Shown here one piece after another: positions 18,139-33,834 of a stretch of DNA of 64,000 nt. The notes beneath the pieces are model-generated. The model was given only the letters and a program-made list of their open reading frames with translations. It had not been told where the DNA came from and ran no database searches. The stretch is taken from assembly GCA_963573385.1 (NCBI GenBank), contig CAUYLG010044592.1:62001-126000 (forward strand), in the 5' to 3' direction. Every line of letters starts with the position of its first letter. Positions within the stretch are counted from its first letter, which is position 1. A program made the translations under genes and the position numbers. The DNA is from Cacajao melanocephalus (taxonomy: Eukaryota; Chordata; Mammalia; Primates; Pitheciidae).

Positions 18139-18551
18139 GTAGGACCCGGGGCCCGCGCGCGGATCGGGGTGCGGGGGAATCGCCCGGGGACGCCGGCTGA
18201 GGGCGTCCGGGAAGGGTTCGGCCGCCGGTGGGGACCCGGGCAGCGGGTACCGGGGGAGAGCCCCGACCCCGCGCGGGGCCCGAGCCCACGACTCTCGGTG
18301 CGCGCGGAACAGCGCCCGGTTCCGTCCTTGCCGCCTAAGGGCAGTGGAGGCCGGCGGTACGCGGACACACAGCACGCCCCAAAGCCGGTGCCGGCCCTGA
18401 GACCTCTGCCGGGACGGCCTGCGGAGGTGCTGGGCTTGGGGTTAGGCTGATCGGGGAACACGCAGCCCCTCTTCTCTGGGCAGCAGCACCCGCGCCCCGC
18501 GCTCAGGAAGTCAATGAGGACTTCGGAGAGAGAACGAACGGGTGGGGAAAG

Positions 18552-18560
18552 TTCTGAGAA
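18552..18560. promoter_or_regulatory. STAT-type palindrome TTCTGAGAA
   Basis: A TTC-N3-GAA site about 410 bases after exon 1. IL4R is known to be induced by IL-4. STAT6 prefers N4 spacing, so this N3 site is only a weak candidate. Confidence 0.3.
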
Positions 18561-19007
18561 CTGTAAATTTGGGTACTAGGTCAATGAATCTGGGGAAACA
18601 AGGCCCTTTGGACTTTCGGTCTCCGCCTCCGAGCATCAGATGGATCCAATAATAGCGATCATTGACTGGGACTTGTTTTACTGAAAGATGTCGAGTGAAG
18701 CCTCCCACTAACCTCTCTGTGGCCGGTGCTGTGCGTCGTGGCCATTGTACAGATAAGGTCACCGAGGCCCCGGCCGCGTTAATAACTTGCCCCAAGGTGC
18801 CGCCCACTTGGCAGTCTGTGGGGCAGCAGGATTGGAGCCCAGGCAATCCACGCCAGAGCCAGCTGCTCTCTCTCAATCACGTTTGTGGAGCCACCCCAAT
18901 AACTGGAATCTCTGGGGGATTTGCTTAAAACGCTGATTTCCAGGTCCTTGCCCTGAGATTCAGATTCTGTAAACCCAGGAATCTGATCTTTATTTTCTTT
19001 TCAAAAA

Positions 19008-19135
19008 TTTATTTTGTGGAGATGGGGTCTCACTATGTTTCCCAGGCTCATCTCGACCTCCTGGCCTCAAATGATCCTCCCAGTTTGGTCTCCCGAAGTG
19101 CTGGGATTCCAGGTGTGAGCCACCGAGCCCTGATT
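19008..19135 (-). mobile_element. Alu monomer fragment
   Basis: It runs from GGAGATGGGGTCTCACTATG to a T-run, in intron 1. Confidence 0.75.
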
Positions 19136-20247
19136 TTTTTTTTTTAAACAAAAATCTGGATTTCTTAAATTAAGCAAGATAGGGCACCGCTAGTTTGCCT
19201 GCTTCTTAGGGTTCAGGGGATGCCCCCAGGCCAGCGCTAATCCTGCTCCAGTTCTGGTCTCTGTCCTTCCCCAGCCCTCTGGGAGGCTTGACCCACTGCA
19301 CCTCCCTGCCCTGGGTGGCCTTCGAGGAGCCCAAGGCATTTGCTGGGACCTCAGTGCCTTTATTAAAATCTAAAGTCCAATGGGGAAACAGGCTCAGGTG
19401 TGTGTTTGACCAGGATGTCTCGCACATGAGAGCATTTCAGGGTCCTGCAGGCGTTTCTTGGAACTCAGCTAGCCCAGCCCATGAGTGGGAGGTGACCTGC
19501 TAAGCCATCATTCACTCACTGGCACTCATTCAGCTCCTGCGCGGCCCTGGGTGGTGTTCCGGGCACTGGTGCTTGCCTCAAGGAGCACCCCCTCTGCAGG
19601 AAGACAGACGTGACAGTGTTGGGGCTGCGAGGCGTGGATGCACCAGCAGCTGCAAGATCATAAGAGGGGATCAGCTCTTCACAGGGGACCCTGAGCCAGC
19701 CTTGTAAGTGGAGGAGGGGAGTCTCGCAGGTGGAGGATGGGAAGTAAAGGCAGGCACAGAGTGGGCAGAGGCTGGGAGGTGTGAAAGGGCACCACGTACG
19801 GAACCTAGGGAATGAAGAGAAGCCAGAGACAGATGGAAAGGTGGGGTGGCCTGCATTGCGAAAGGCCTTGAATGCTGTGCCAAAAAGCTTAGGCCCGTGT
19901 ATTTTACCTTGGCCTGATTTGTAAAAGCAACAGTGCAGATTCCTGGGCCCTACCCTGGGCCTCTGGATCTGATTCTGGAGGGTGGCGCTGGGGAGGCAGC
20001 AGGAAGGAAAACCTGCAGTCAGTCATCCCAGTTACAACACATTCAGTTACTGGCAGGTCTGAGATAACCTAAGGATTCCCAAATGCTGGGAAGTGACTCA
20101 GTGACTGATATGTTTAATACAATCCAATCCCAGGGTTGCAAACAACCCAGGACAGGGGTGGGGTTGCCATGCCCTGAGATGTTCACGGTCTTCTAATACT
20201 CCCAGTTCAAAAAGGAGTTGAAATGAAGTGTCAAAGAATTGCGAAGA
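19136..20247. other. IL4R intron 1, unassigned
   Basis: Moderately GC-rich sequence. I see no exon or repeat that I can name with confidence. Confidence 0.4.
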
Positions 20248-20545
20248 GGCAGAGCGCAGTGACTCACACCTGTAATCCCAGGACTTTGGGAAGCCGAGGT
20301 GAGAGGATCGCTTGAGCCCAGGAGTTTGAGACCAGTCTGAGCAACATAGTGAAAGCCTGTTCCTACAAAAAAAAAAATCTAAAAACTTAGCCAGGCATGG
20401 TGGCAGGTGCCTCTGGCCCCAGCTACTTGGGAGGGTGAGGTGGGAGGATGTCAAGGCTGCAGTGAACTATGATCATGCCACTGCACTCCGGCCTGGGTGA
20501 CAGAGTGAGACCCGTCTCAAAATAAACAGATAAATACATAAATAT
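20248..20545 (+). mobile_element. Alu element
   Basis: Dimeric Alu ending in an (ATAA)-type tail. Confidence 0.93.
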
Positions 20546-21031
20546 ATGAGAAGAGAGGAACTTTTCTCTTTCTCAGACAAGCACCTCCCTCCTCTCCGTG
20601 ACCTCTTCCACCCCATCTGGGAGGATGGAGGAGAGTATTTGGGATTAGACGCCACCCGCTCTCGACTGCCCTCGCTGGTACCTGGGAGCAACGCCAGGAT
20701 GGAAGCTCCTTAGGTACTGCGCTTCCTTGCCTTTGTAAAAGTGAGCTTTCATGAGGGTTAAGGACATGTTTTATAAGCTACTTCACACAATGTCCAACAG
20801 CCAGTAGGTCCACAATCAATGTATATGTCTGTTGTTATCTCTCAAGACGTATAGCTTGGGAGTGATAGTCTGGACTCAAGCCAGATCACCCAGTGCAAAC
20901 TTCCTAGAGCCTCAGTTTCTGCATTTGTGAGATTATGGTGACTGTGCCATTGTAGTGATGACTAATAAGTTAATATATGTCAAACATACAAAACAGTACC
21001 TGGTATGTAGTAAAAACTATGTATTTGTTAA

Positions 21032-21334
<303 letters not shown>

Positions 21335-23511
21335 AAAAAGAATGAATCTTTATTGTTGCCTCCTTGGAGCTTTACTGGTTGAGATTGAGTTCACCCATTT
21401 TGCAGATGAGAACCGAGACCCAGAGATGAATGCGATAGCCTTGCCTCAGGCCCATGTCTGGGGGACACACTCCATCCTACTTTCCTTGTCTTGTATTCTT
21501 TCCTGCTTGTACCAGTTCGCTGGGGTGATCAAGGACATTTCTGATACTTCCTGGCTGGCACAGAGGAGACATGCCCAGCCACATTTAGCCAGACTTCCCA
21601 TGGCTGGCTAGAAAAGAGGCCAGGAGCTTGCCTGGAGGTTGCACAGACTTGCCCTTGGTGAATGTGGATCAGAGTGCCCCGGCAGAGGCTTGAGGTCCTA
21701 CAGAGGCTGGAGGATCCAATGTCAGACCTGGTGCATCCCCACTGTTTTGTGACATCCAGCAAATTGCCCTGCTTCTCTGAGCCTGAGGCAGAGAGAACGG
21801 CCTAAGCTTGAAGAGGGGGTCTCAGGTTTGAATTGGAGCTGTCTACTTCCCAGCTTCCCAGTGTGTAATCTGGAGGAAGCTGTTTACCTTCTCTGAGCCT
21901 CCCTTTGTTTGTCATGGGTATTTGCAGGGAGAGTGTTCATGAGATCGTTTTTGTAGACATTTTGCTCTTGGAAGGGGCTCAGTAATTGCTGTTTCTCTCT
22001 GCATTTTGGATCAAGTCCCTTCTGCGTATCTAGCACCAAGTCCTTGCTCTCCTGGGGTTTAGACTCTAGTTGAGCAGGCAGAGAATGTACAACCAATACC
22101 TGTGTACAGATCAGCAGCTTTATGTTATTCTGAAATCCACAATCCCTGAAAACTGAAAGTTTTTCGTAACTTATTTGGAAGCTAAACACGAGGCTTTTTA
22201 GAGTCTTTTTCCTCCTGATGTGATGTTCAGATATCTTGCTGCAGAGATATTAATGCAATTGATCACTGGGTGCTGTTTCCACCCTGCATGGTGGTCACAT
22301 CAGAGGGTATTTTATACAAGATGACCTTTCTACAGCCTGAGTCATTCTGAATTCTGAACTGTGTCTGGCCCCCAGGGTTTTACAGGAGAGAACATGGACC
22401 TGCAATATCCTATCAGCTGGAGACTGCGCTAGGAAGGAAAGCAAAGCCGGGTGCAGGTGGAATCAGGGAGGACCTCTCTGAGGAGGTGACATTTGAGAGG
22501 GATGAGGGATGGAGGTCTGAGGCAGAGAGGACCAGGTGGAGGGACTCACAGGATGGAAGACTCCACTTCCTGGCCGGCCTGTGCTTACCCCGCATTCTGC
22601 GTGCACGGTTCTGTCTAATTGCGTCCGTTCTCGCCTTTCCAAGAAGTGCTGATGTGTCTGAGGTTTCAGGTCTGGCTCTGACTGACTCATTCTCTCTTTA
22701 GGGGCCCCCACAGGCCGCCTTACCTCCTCTCGGTTGCTTAAGACATCTGAGGTCTGTGCTAAAGCCAGCCTGGGTGCTGTCACCTCTCAGCTGAGGATGG
22801 TCCCCAGCTGGGCTTGCATCTGGAGATGGAGGAAGTGGATCCCAGGAGGAGGGGCTGTGTGCTGGGTCTTGGAGCCTCTAGCCTGCAGAGCAAAGTTGAA
22901 TATGACACGTAACACGCCCTCACAGTCTTGAGTGCCAGCCTGAGGGTAGACACTTAACCCTTGCTTAGCCAGTGTGCCGGGGGCTGGGGACACGGGAGTG
23001 AGTGACCCAGAACTGAGGGTCCTCATGGAGCTGAAAGCCTTCTAGGGTTGGCGACTTTGAGGAGGTGGCTTTTGAGCTGAGACCTGACGTATCAAGGCAT
23101 GTGGACGTCTGGGGAAAGAGTGATCTCTCTGGGTAGTGGGAACAGAGAGTGCAAAGGCTCGGAGGCGCGAATGAGCCTGGTGTGTTTGACCCACAGCAAG
23201 GAAGCTGGTGTGGTTGGACGGAACCTAGTAAGACAGAGGTATAGGAACAGAGGCCAGGGAGGGTGCTGGGGCCAGATATCTGCATTGTCGCATTTTAACT
23301 TGTGTAATAACCCCACCAGATAGGAGCTACTGTCATGCAAATGTTGCAGATGAAGTAACAGAGGCACAGAGAAGGTCACACAGCCTGAAGGTGGCAGAGC
23401 AGGGCTGTGAACCTAGAAGATGCAGAGTCCTCAGTCTTCACCATGGTGTTTAAACATGATGAAAACTATGCCTGAGTGCTGAAGACACACCTGCCATTTA
23501 GATTGATCTAC
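21335..23511. other. IL4R intron 1, with MIR at about 21,800-21,910
   Basis: The MIR core is readable (GTGTAATCTGGAGGAAGCTG, then TTCTCTGAGCC). Much of the rest is unassigned. A further old MIR/L2-like stretch lies at 23,290-23,440. Confidence 0.5.
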
Positions 23512-23512
23512 C

Positions 23513-23808
23513 TTTTTTTTTTTTTTCTGGAGACAGAGTCTCACTCTGTCACCCAGGCTGGAGTGCAGTGGTGAAATCTCGGCTCACTGCAACCTCTGCC
23601 CCCCAAGTTCAAGCAATTCTCTGCCTTAGCCTCCCGAGAAGCTGGGATTACAGGCGCCCACCACCACGCTCGGCTAATTTTTATATTTTTAGTAGAGATG
23701 AGGTTTCACCATCTTGGCCAAACTGCTCTTGAACTCCTGACCTTATGATCCACCTGCCTCAGCCTCCCAAAGTGTTAGGATGACAGGCGTGAACCACCAT
23801 TCCCAGCC
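23513..23808 (-). mobile_element. Alu element
   Basis: Antisense dimer with a T head. Confidence 0.95.
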
Positions 23809-24181
23809 TCGATCTACTTTTGTACGTGGTTGGTGTACTCCCTACCATCTACCTTGCCTAGCAATATGGTGAATGTGGGCAGCCCAGGATTGGTTCCTCC
23901 AAGCCCCATTTTACAGACAATCCAATCATTTTACATATTATTTTATGAATGAGCACCTTCCTCAATGTCTCAGACCAGGGTTCCCCACAGAGTAGGGCCA
24001 CACAGCAGGAGGTGAGTGGCGGGTGAGTGAGCGAAGCTTCATCTGTGTTTACAGCTGCTCCCCGTTGCTCGAGTTACCACCCAAGCTCGGCCTCCTGTCA
24101 GATCTCATAGGCATTAGATGACTCTCATAGGAGCCTGAACCCTTTTGTGAACTGCACATGTGAGGGATCTGGGTTGCATGC

Positions 24182-24484
24182 TTTTTTTTTAATTTTTTTT
24201 TTTAATGAGGCGGAATTTTGCTCTTGTCACCCAGACTGGAGTGCAATGGCGCAGTCTTGGCTCACTGCAATCTCCGCTTCTCGGGTTCAAGCTATTTTCC
24301 TGCCTCAGCCTAGTAGTTCGTTTACAGGCCTGTGCCATCACACCTGGCAAATTTTTGCATTTTTAATAGAGATGGGGTTTCACCATGTTGGCCAGGCTGG
24401 TGTCGAACTCCTGGCCTCAGGTGATCCACCCGCCTCAGCCTCCCAACATGCTGGGATTACAGGCGTGAGCCACTGCGCCCGGCC
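24182..24484 (-). mobile_element. Alu element
   Basis: Antisense dimer with an interrupted T head. Confidence 0.95.
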
Positions 24485-25707
<1,223 letters not shown>

Positions 25708-26089
25708 TAGGAGCTTCAACTTTCTAGGTCTGTTTCTGCCCCTTGGAGGTAGTGACCATTTCCCTCCAAACCGAGGTATTGCTCTTATTCAGACTACACA
25801 ACTGTAGTTGTTTCAGGCATTCTCCCAGACTTAGGAAATTATAAGTTTGACCTGGCTTTGGACGTGATTCAGTTGGTTGGAGTCCCACACAAAGCCTGTT
25901 TGGTCAAAGAGGAAAGAGACTATCACCTCCATGGATCTGGAGCTTATACTTCTGTTGATGCAACCTGAAATCATACTGTGTAGCAGCCATATCCCATTTG
26001 AAGTGCATATTGGGCTTATCAACTAAAATCTCCATGTCTCTCTTCTATATGAGCTACTGTCAATCAAGTTTCTTCTATTCTGAGAGTCC

Positions 26090-26670
26090 TTGACTGAGGC
26101 TAAGAGTTTCTAGTTTTTCTTGCTCTCTAATAAATCTACTTCAGGCTAAAAGGCTATCATTTTTTCTTTGAGTACTTCTTTGGTTTCGTTCCACAACTTG
26201 TTACACATTGTTATTCACTGCCCAGTTCGTAATTTCCCTTTTGGTTTCTATTTTAAGAGTTATTTAATTATGTCCTTTTTAAATTTTTGAGACAGAATGG
26301 AATTTTTAAAGTTTTCTTTTTATTGTTGGTTTCTAAATTTGGTCATTATGGCTGTTGTGATCAATATATATGGTTTCTATAATATCAGTGGTGGAGAATT
26401 TGTTGAGATCTTTGTAGGATTTTTCTGGTCATTTTTTTCTTCTTGTGTTTGAAAAGGATATATATTTTCTGTTGGTTATATGGTTCTAGAAATGAATCTA
26501 TTAGATGAAGCTAGCTATGATATTATCTGTATTTGTTATGTTGTTATGTGGTTTTTTTCTACCTGATTTACCTCCCACTATAATAGAAGATTTGTTAATT
26601 TCTCCTTTTGAGTCTGTCAGTTTCTTGCTTTATTTTCGAAGCTATGCTGGTATATAGCCATATGAATAGA
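26090..26670 (-). mobile_element. L1 fragment (antisense ORF2)
   Basis: AT-rich sequence with landmarks of the L1 antisense strand (CTTTGGTTTCGTTCCACAAC, CTATAATAGAAGATTTGTTA, TATTTTCGAAGCTATG). It is degenerate. Confidence 0.75.
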
Positions 26671-26712
26671 ATAAGAGTTCAGGATTTTTATAACTTTTTG
26701 GTGAATGATCCT

Positions 26713-27007
26713 ATTTTTTTTTTGAGATAAGGTCTCACTCTGTTGCCCAGACAGGAGTGCAGTGGTGCGATCACGGCTCACTGCAGCCTCAGCTTCCCCA
26801 GGCACAGGTGATCCTCCCACCTCAGCTTCCCAAGTAACTGAGACTACAGATATGCACCACCACACCCAGCTAATTTTTGTATTTTTTTTTTGGAGAGTCG
26901 GGGTTTCGCTGTTTCCCAGGCTAATCTCAAATTCCTAGGTTCAAGCAATCTGCCCGCCTCAGTCTCCCAAAGTGCTGGGATTACAGGCGTGAGCCACCAC
27001 AGCTGGC
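26713..27007 (-). mobile_element. Alu element
   Basis: Antisense dimer. Its right neighbour (27,044-27,263) is a sense Alu fragment in opposite orientation. Confidence 0.93.
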
Positions 27008-27043
27008 TGAATTGCTCCTTTTTATCAGTATAAAAGAGCCAGC

Positions 27044-27289
<246 letters not shown>

Positions 27290-27729
27290 TTACTCAAAAC
27301 ATCAAGAAATCTGTGTTGTGTGATGTCAGTACTCCTGTACTAATGAGCCAGATGAGTTTAAAACAACAGCAGCAGCAAACCTTACATTGATGTCTCTGCT
27401 GTGTAACTAGAATCTTGGGCAAATCATCTTCTTGGTTTGGGCTTCAATTTCTGCGTTCATAAAATGGGAATACGCCCTGTCCTGCCTTCCCCTCTGGGTT
27501 TTTTTTTCTTTTCAGTTGGGGAGTTATAGGCGCAGGATGGGGGCATGGCAGGCCAGGGTGGTCTTGAGAAATGTCACAGTTGGACAGGAAATGCCTGTTC
27601 TCAGTGAGGTCCGTGGAGGTGGAACCCTAGGCAGGGTCCATGCCCTCCTCTACATAGCACTTCCTTTCCTCGCTTCTGTATTATTTAAAGGGACCACACT
27701 CTTCCCTTCCCAGTACTATTCTTGTATCC

Positions 27730-27873
27730 ATCCCAGCAATTCGGGAGGCTGAGGCAGGAGGATCACTTGAGCCTAGGAGGTCACAGCTGCAGTGAGCTAT
27801 GTTGGTGCCACTGCACTCCAGCCTGGGCAACAGAGCAAGATTTTCCTTCTCAAAAAAAAAAAAAAAAAAAAAA
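27730..27873 (+). mobile_element. Alu right arm
   Basis: Right monomer only, with a 22-base A tail. Confidence 0.9.
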
Positions 27874-29454
<1,581 letters not shown>

Positions 29455-29645
29455 TCTGTGCCGGGCACTGTGCTGTGGACTCCAGAGCCAAAGGCCTGGG
29501 TTCAAATCCCAGCCCAGTCACTAGCTGTCCATCTTTAGGCAGGTTCCTGACCCTCTCTGGGCCTTGGCTTCTCCATCTCTGCAATGGAGATGATATTAAT
29601 TGCATCTACAATGCTCCTTGGATTGGGGTCATGGTTAAGTGAGTG
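29455..29645 (+). mobile_element. MIR element
   Basis: It has the B box GGGTTCAAATCCCAG at 29,489-29,503, then CACTAGCTGTCCATC and CATCTCTGCAATGGAGATGA. Confidence 0.75.
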
Positions 29646-29663
29646 AGTGAGGCTCAAAGTCTT

Positions 29664-29947
29664 CTTTTTTTGAGAGATAGGGTCTCACTCTGTCACCTAG
29701 GCTGGAGTGCAGATGCATGATCACAGTTTACTGCAGCCTTGACTTCCTGGGCTCAAACCATCGTCCTGCCTCATCCCCCTTAGTAGCTGAGACTACAGGC
29801 ATGCACCATCATGCCTGGTTAATTTTTTGTATATTTAGTAGAGATGGGGTCTCACCATGTTACCCAGGCTGGTCTTGAACTCCTGGACCCAAGTGATCGA
29901 CCTGCCTCGGCCTCTCAAATTGCTGGGATTACAGGCATGAGCCCCGC
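29664..29947 (-). mobile_element. Alu element
   Basis: Antisense dimer with a diverged right end. Confidence 0.93.
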
Positions 29948-31235
29948 TTTTTTGTTAGTGAGACTGGTAAAACCAGTGCCGAGGCTGGTGAGCAATGTTG
30001 CACCCAGTTGGGGAGGGGTGAAACCACAGGCAGAAGGGCCCAGGGCATGGCCTCTCATGGCTGAAGGAAGTGGGGACACACGGGCAGTCGCAGTGACCTC
30101 TGCAGATCTCAGGCAGGAGGCCAGCTGGGAGCCATGGCTGTCACTAAGACAGTCAGGATCTAATCAGCACCCTGGCGCCAGAGGCCATCATCCGCTGCTC
30201 AGGACAGTGAGTGATCACTGATAACCAGCTCCCCGGAGGTCAGGGTCCCAAGGTGGCTGAGATCTGTGCCTGCCTTAGGACATTTAAGGGGACTCCGAGC
30301 CGCGATTTGCCAGCATTTGTCCAACAGGGAGAGGAGGAAAAGGGGGGGACGGACCAGGGCTCCCTGCACACAGCCAGGGGATTCATCCGGTCATTCATTC
30401 AGCAAATATTCATGGAGTGCCTGCTGTGTGCCAGGTACTGTGCCAGGCTCTGGGGAGGTGGCTGTGAGCGGGATGGACACTGGCCTTGTGTGAGCTGGAC
30501 TTGCAGCGGGGGATATGGGCACCAAACCCATAACGCCTGCGTATGCGATATGCCGCCAACAGTGCAGAGAAATAAAGCAAGGTAACGGGTCGCAGAGAGA
30601 CGGAGGCCAGGTTGGCTGGTGCTCCTGAGTGGGTGGCTTCTGGACACAGTTTCCTCAGGCTCCGTCTCCTCCCTTGGGCCTCTGGAATCTTCTGAAGACA
30701 AGCCCGGTTTCCAGGATCCTGGATGGAGTCGCCTGTTGACTGCGTGGACTCAGTGTGTCCACGGCACGCAGGAGCGCACGGTCCTCCCCAGCAAATCTGC
30801 TTCTCTTCTGGGCTCTCCGTCAGGGGAATGGTCCTTGGGGTCCTCCCTACTGCCCCAGCCCAAAGCCACTTTCCCTCTGTCCCCACTCTCCCTGCCAAGC
30901 ACCACCAACTCCCTGCTGCCTCCAGATCCCAAACAGGCTCAAACCTGCCCTCTCTTCAACAGCTCTCATCTCAGCCCACTCCTCTCCTGCTTAATAGCCT
31001 TCAGTGGCTCCCCAGTGCCCTGGAGGCAGGGTTTGAGTCTACCGCCATGGCCTGGCAAACAGTGTTTTGCCAACCTTCCAGTGGCCATCCCGCCACTCCT
31101 TCTCCCCCTTGCTCCAGCCAAGGGCCCCGCTTGTAGGGTGGGAAGTAGGCCGTGCCCTCCCTTCTGCCTGCTGTTCACTCAGTCTTCCCTCATCCCCTCC
31201 CTCACCCTGCCCTCTTGTCAGATCCTTCAGAATCT
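29948..31235. other. IL4R intron 1, unassigned
   Basis: GC-rich, without exon signals I trust. L2/MIR-like wording at 30,385-30,460 (TCATTCAGCAAATATTCATG). A 221-codon open frame at 30,619-31,284 runs into the next Alu and has no domain, so it is treated as chance. Confidence 0.45.
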
Positions 31236-31559
31236 CCCAAGCACAGTGGCTCACGCCTGTAATCCCAACACTTTGGGAGGCTGAGGCAGGCAGATCACCT
31301 GAGGTCAGGAGTTCGAGACCAGCCTGGCCTACGTGGTAAAACCCTGTCTCTACCAAAAATACAAAAAAAAAAAAAAACCAAAAAACTAGCTGGCTGTGGT
31401 GGTGGGTGCCTATAGTCCCAGCTACTCAGGAGGCTGATGCAGGAGAATTGTCTGAACCCGGGAGACAGAGGTTGCAGTGAACTGAGAGAGATGGCGCCAT
31501 GGCGCTCCAGCCTGGGCTACAGAGTGAGACTTTGTCTCAAAAAAAAAAAAAAACAAGAA
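31236..31559 (+). mobile_element. Alu element with target-site duplication
   Basis: Full Alu flanked by the 12-base direct repeat CCTTCAGAATCT (31,224-31,235 and 31,560-31,571). It probably inserted within a MIR, whose 3' part continues at 31,561-31,665. Confidence 0.95.
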
Positions 31560-31904
31560 CCTTCAGAATCTGTAAAATGGGTTTAATAGCTGTACTTATC
31601 TCATAGGGAGGTCTTAAAGCACCTAGGCCAGTGTCTGGCACCAAGGAAACACTGTATACATGTTAAAATAAGAATAAAATAAAATACACATGATCATGTA
31701 TTGAGCACCTGCTATATGCAGGATGCCGGGCTACCCCCCCTCACCCCGTAAAACTCTTATGCATCGCCCCTAAAAAAACCTGACCCTCTAGGACCAGGGG
31801 TGTCTTCCCCAGGGGGTTCTTCCCCAGGGGCCTGCTAACAGCCTCCTCTGCTAATCTGAAGAAGCCCTGGTGCTCGCCCGTCAGGCTTCTCACATGGGCA
31901 TCCT

Positions 31905-32126
31905 CCACCTTTACCAAGTCCACCATCTTGGTAAAGGCCAATGGCTCCTCTCCCTTTACCAAGTCTGCCATCTTTGGTAAAGACCAATGGCTCCTCCCCA
32001 TTTACCAAGTCCGCCATCTTGGTAAAGGTCAATGACTCCTCCCTCTTTACCAACTTCACCATCTTAGGCCAATGGCTCCTCCCCCTTTACTAAGTCCGCC
32101 ATTTTGGTAAAGGCCAATGGCTCTGG
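31905..32126 (+). repeat. Five-copy palindromic minisatellite with YY1-like core
   Basis: The unit is about 45 bases, with copies starting at 31,910, 31,955, 32,001, 32,046 and 32,086. Each unit is the inverted repeat TTTACCAAG-N8-CTTGGTAAA followed by GGCCAATGGCTCCTCCCC. Copies 1 and 3 have perfect 9-base arms. Copy 2 has an extra T, copy 5 has one mismatch, and copy 4 has lost its right arm. The loop plus right arm reads CGCCATCTT, the YY1 consensus on the opposite strand. The spacer holds a CCAAT box. Confidence 0.9.
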
Positions 32127-32547
32127 AATCATTCTTGACTCCTATTAGCCCTCTTGTTCTCTCTCCCACCCCATAGCATCCATCCTGTGAGAAAATCCTG
32201 TGGGCTCTACCTTCAACATAGATCTAGAATTCAGCCCCTTGTCAACTTCCCCTTCCCCACAGCCTGGCGTGAGCCCTGGCACCTTTCTCTGGGGCCAGTG
32301 TGGTAGCCTCCTCACTGGTCCCCACTTCTACCTGTGACCCTACCACCCAGCCAAGAGAAGTCTTTTTTAAAGTCTTATTATGTTACTTTTTTGCTCAAAA
32401 TGCTCCAGTAACTTCTTGTCTTGCTCAAATATTTGTTAAAAGAAGAAAGGAATGAATGAATGAATTCATGAATGGCTTGTTCGCATCTGTAATTTACAGC
32501 CAACACATAGGAAGTGCTCAGAAAACACCCACAGCAAGAATAAATGA

Positions 32548-32867
32548 GGCAAGTTGGACAAGGTAGCTCATGCCTGTAGCAGGTTGGGATGCTGAGGCAG
32601 GAGGATTGCTCGAGGCCAGGAGTTTGAGGCTGGAGTGAGCTATGATCATACCACAGCACTCCAGCCTGGGCCACAGAGAGAGATCCCACCTCTACAAAAA
32701 TGTAAAAATCAGCTGGGTATGGCGGTGTGTGCCTGTAGTCCCAGGTACTTGGGAGGCAAAAGCAGGAGGATCACTTGAGCTGACTTCAAGACTGCAGTGA
32801 GCCATGATGGTGCTACTGCATTCTAGCCTGGGATGCAGAGCAAGACCCTGTTTCTAAAACAAGAAAG
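32548..32867 (+). mobile_element. Diverged Alu
   Basis: Old sense Alu with a rearranged left arm. Confidence 0.85.
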
Positions 32868-33834
32868 AAAAAGAGAATAAATGAGGTACTTGAGCGAGTG
32901 GGTGAGGACGGGTGAGCCACAGCAGGCCCACAGGGAGGCTGGTGGGTGCTGTTGGTAGAGGGTGCTGATTTGTGTTCCTGGTGGCTGCAGAGCCGGTCTG
33001 TCACCTCCCCTCCCTCCCACTGGCTGGGCTAAGGACAGAGCCAACCAGAAAAACCCCAGGCCATTCTGGGGCCCTGGCCTGGCCTGCCTCACCATCCTGG
33101 TATGGCCGCTGATGTGGCTGCCAGTTCTGGAAACCCCAGTTCTGGGAAGGTTGCCGTCCCAGGAAGAAGTGCATGCCTAGCTTCCTGCCAGCCCAGCCCA
33201 GCTGTCCCAGAGGCCAGAGGAAGCTCCGGGCCCGTTTCTTGTAAGTAGCATGACTGACTGATTGCACCACAGGAGCTGAGGTTTCAGGCGGGTTTCTATC
33301 GTGGAGTTTCAGGGTCAGCGGTTCTCCAGAGGCCAGCCTGCCACCCTGCGAAGCCCCTGCCGTGCCTGGCTTCCTCTCCATGTGCCGCCTGACATGAGGC
33401 TGCTGGCATCCTGTCTGCAGAACCAGCCCCTCCTCCAAGCTGGGTTTTCTGCCAGGAGGGAAGAAGACCAGGAGGCCTGTACCTCCCCTTGTGGGTTCCT
33501 GAACCCTTGTGGGTTCCGCAAGAGCCCTACTGGGTCGCTTCCAGGCTGCTGCTGGCTTCTGACATTTCAAGACTCACCACTTAATCTCCCCCAAGTTTTT
33601 TTAAAAAGCGAGTTAAGTGTGTTTTCCTGCTGGCGGGCGTGTTTTCCCAGGCCGTTGCTTCTGGCCGGCTGGGGCCTTCAGTGACTTTGCTGCTTCCTAA
33701 CTCTGTGACCTGGGTCTTGTCACTTGCTCTCTCTGGGGCTCAGGCCAATGGGTCTCAGGCCAGTGGGGCTCCCCGGACAAAGTTTCAGGGTTTTGGGGAC
33801 TGCATTTCAAGGGTCACCAAGCACAGTTCTTAAA
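32868..33834. other. IL4R intron 1, unassigned
   Basis: GC-rich unique sequence. A local direct repeat (TTGTGGGTTCC) is at 33,488 and 33,508. No exon recognised. Confidence 0.4.

Larger units (their letters stand above)
17690..18520 (+). promoter_or_regulatory. IL4R: CpG-island promoter of IL4R
   Basis: This is the only long GC-rich, CpG-dense stretch in the window. It has no TATA box near the predicted start. GC boxes (GGGCGGGG type) lie at about 17,964-17,972, 17,999-18,006 and 18,017-18,025, and an octamer ATGCAAAT is at 17,977-17,984. The island spans upstream sequence, noncoding exon 1 and the start of intron 1. Several ORFs of 70-190 codons run through it on both strands, as expected from GC-rich sequence poor in stops, and none looks like a protein. 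A bidirectional antisense transcript is possible but cannot be judged from sequence. Confidence 0.85.

Noticed and set aside
17637..18461. Proteins of 93-187 residues in the CpG island on both strands
   Set aside because: Arg/Gly/Pro/Ala-rich chance frames in GC-rich promoter DNA. No match to any domain.
30619..31284. 221-codon + strand ORF in IL4R intron 1
   Set aside because: It ends inside an Alu, has low-complexity Ser/Pro/Leu content, overlaps other open frames and has no domain or splice context.
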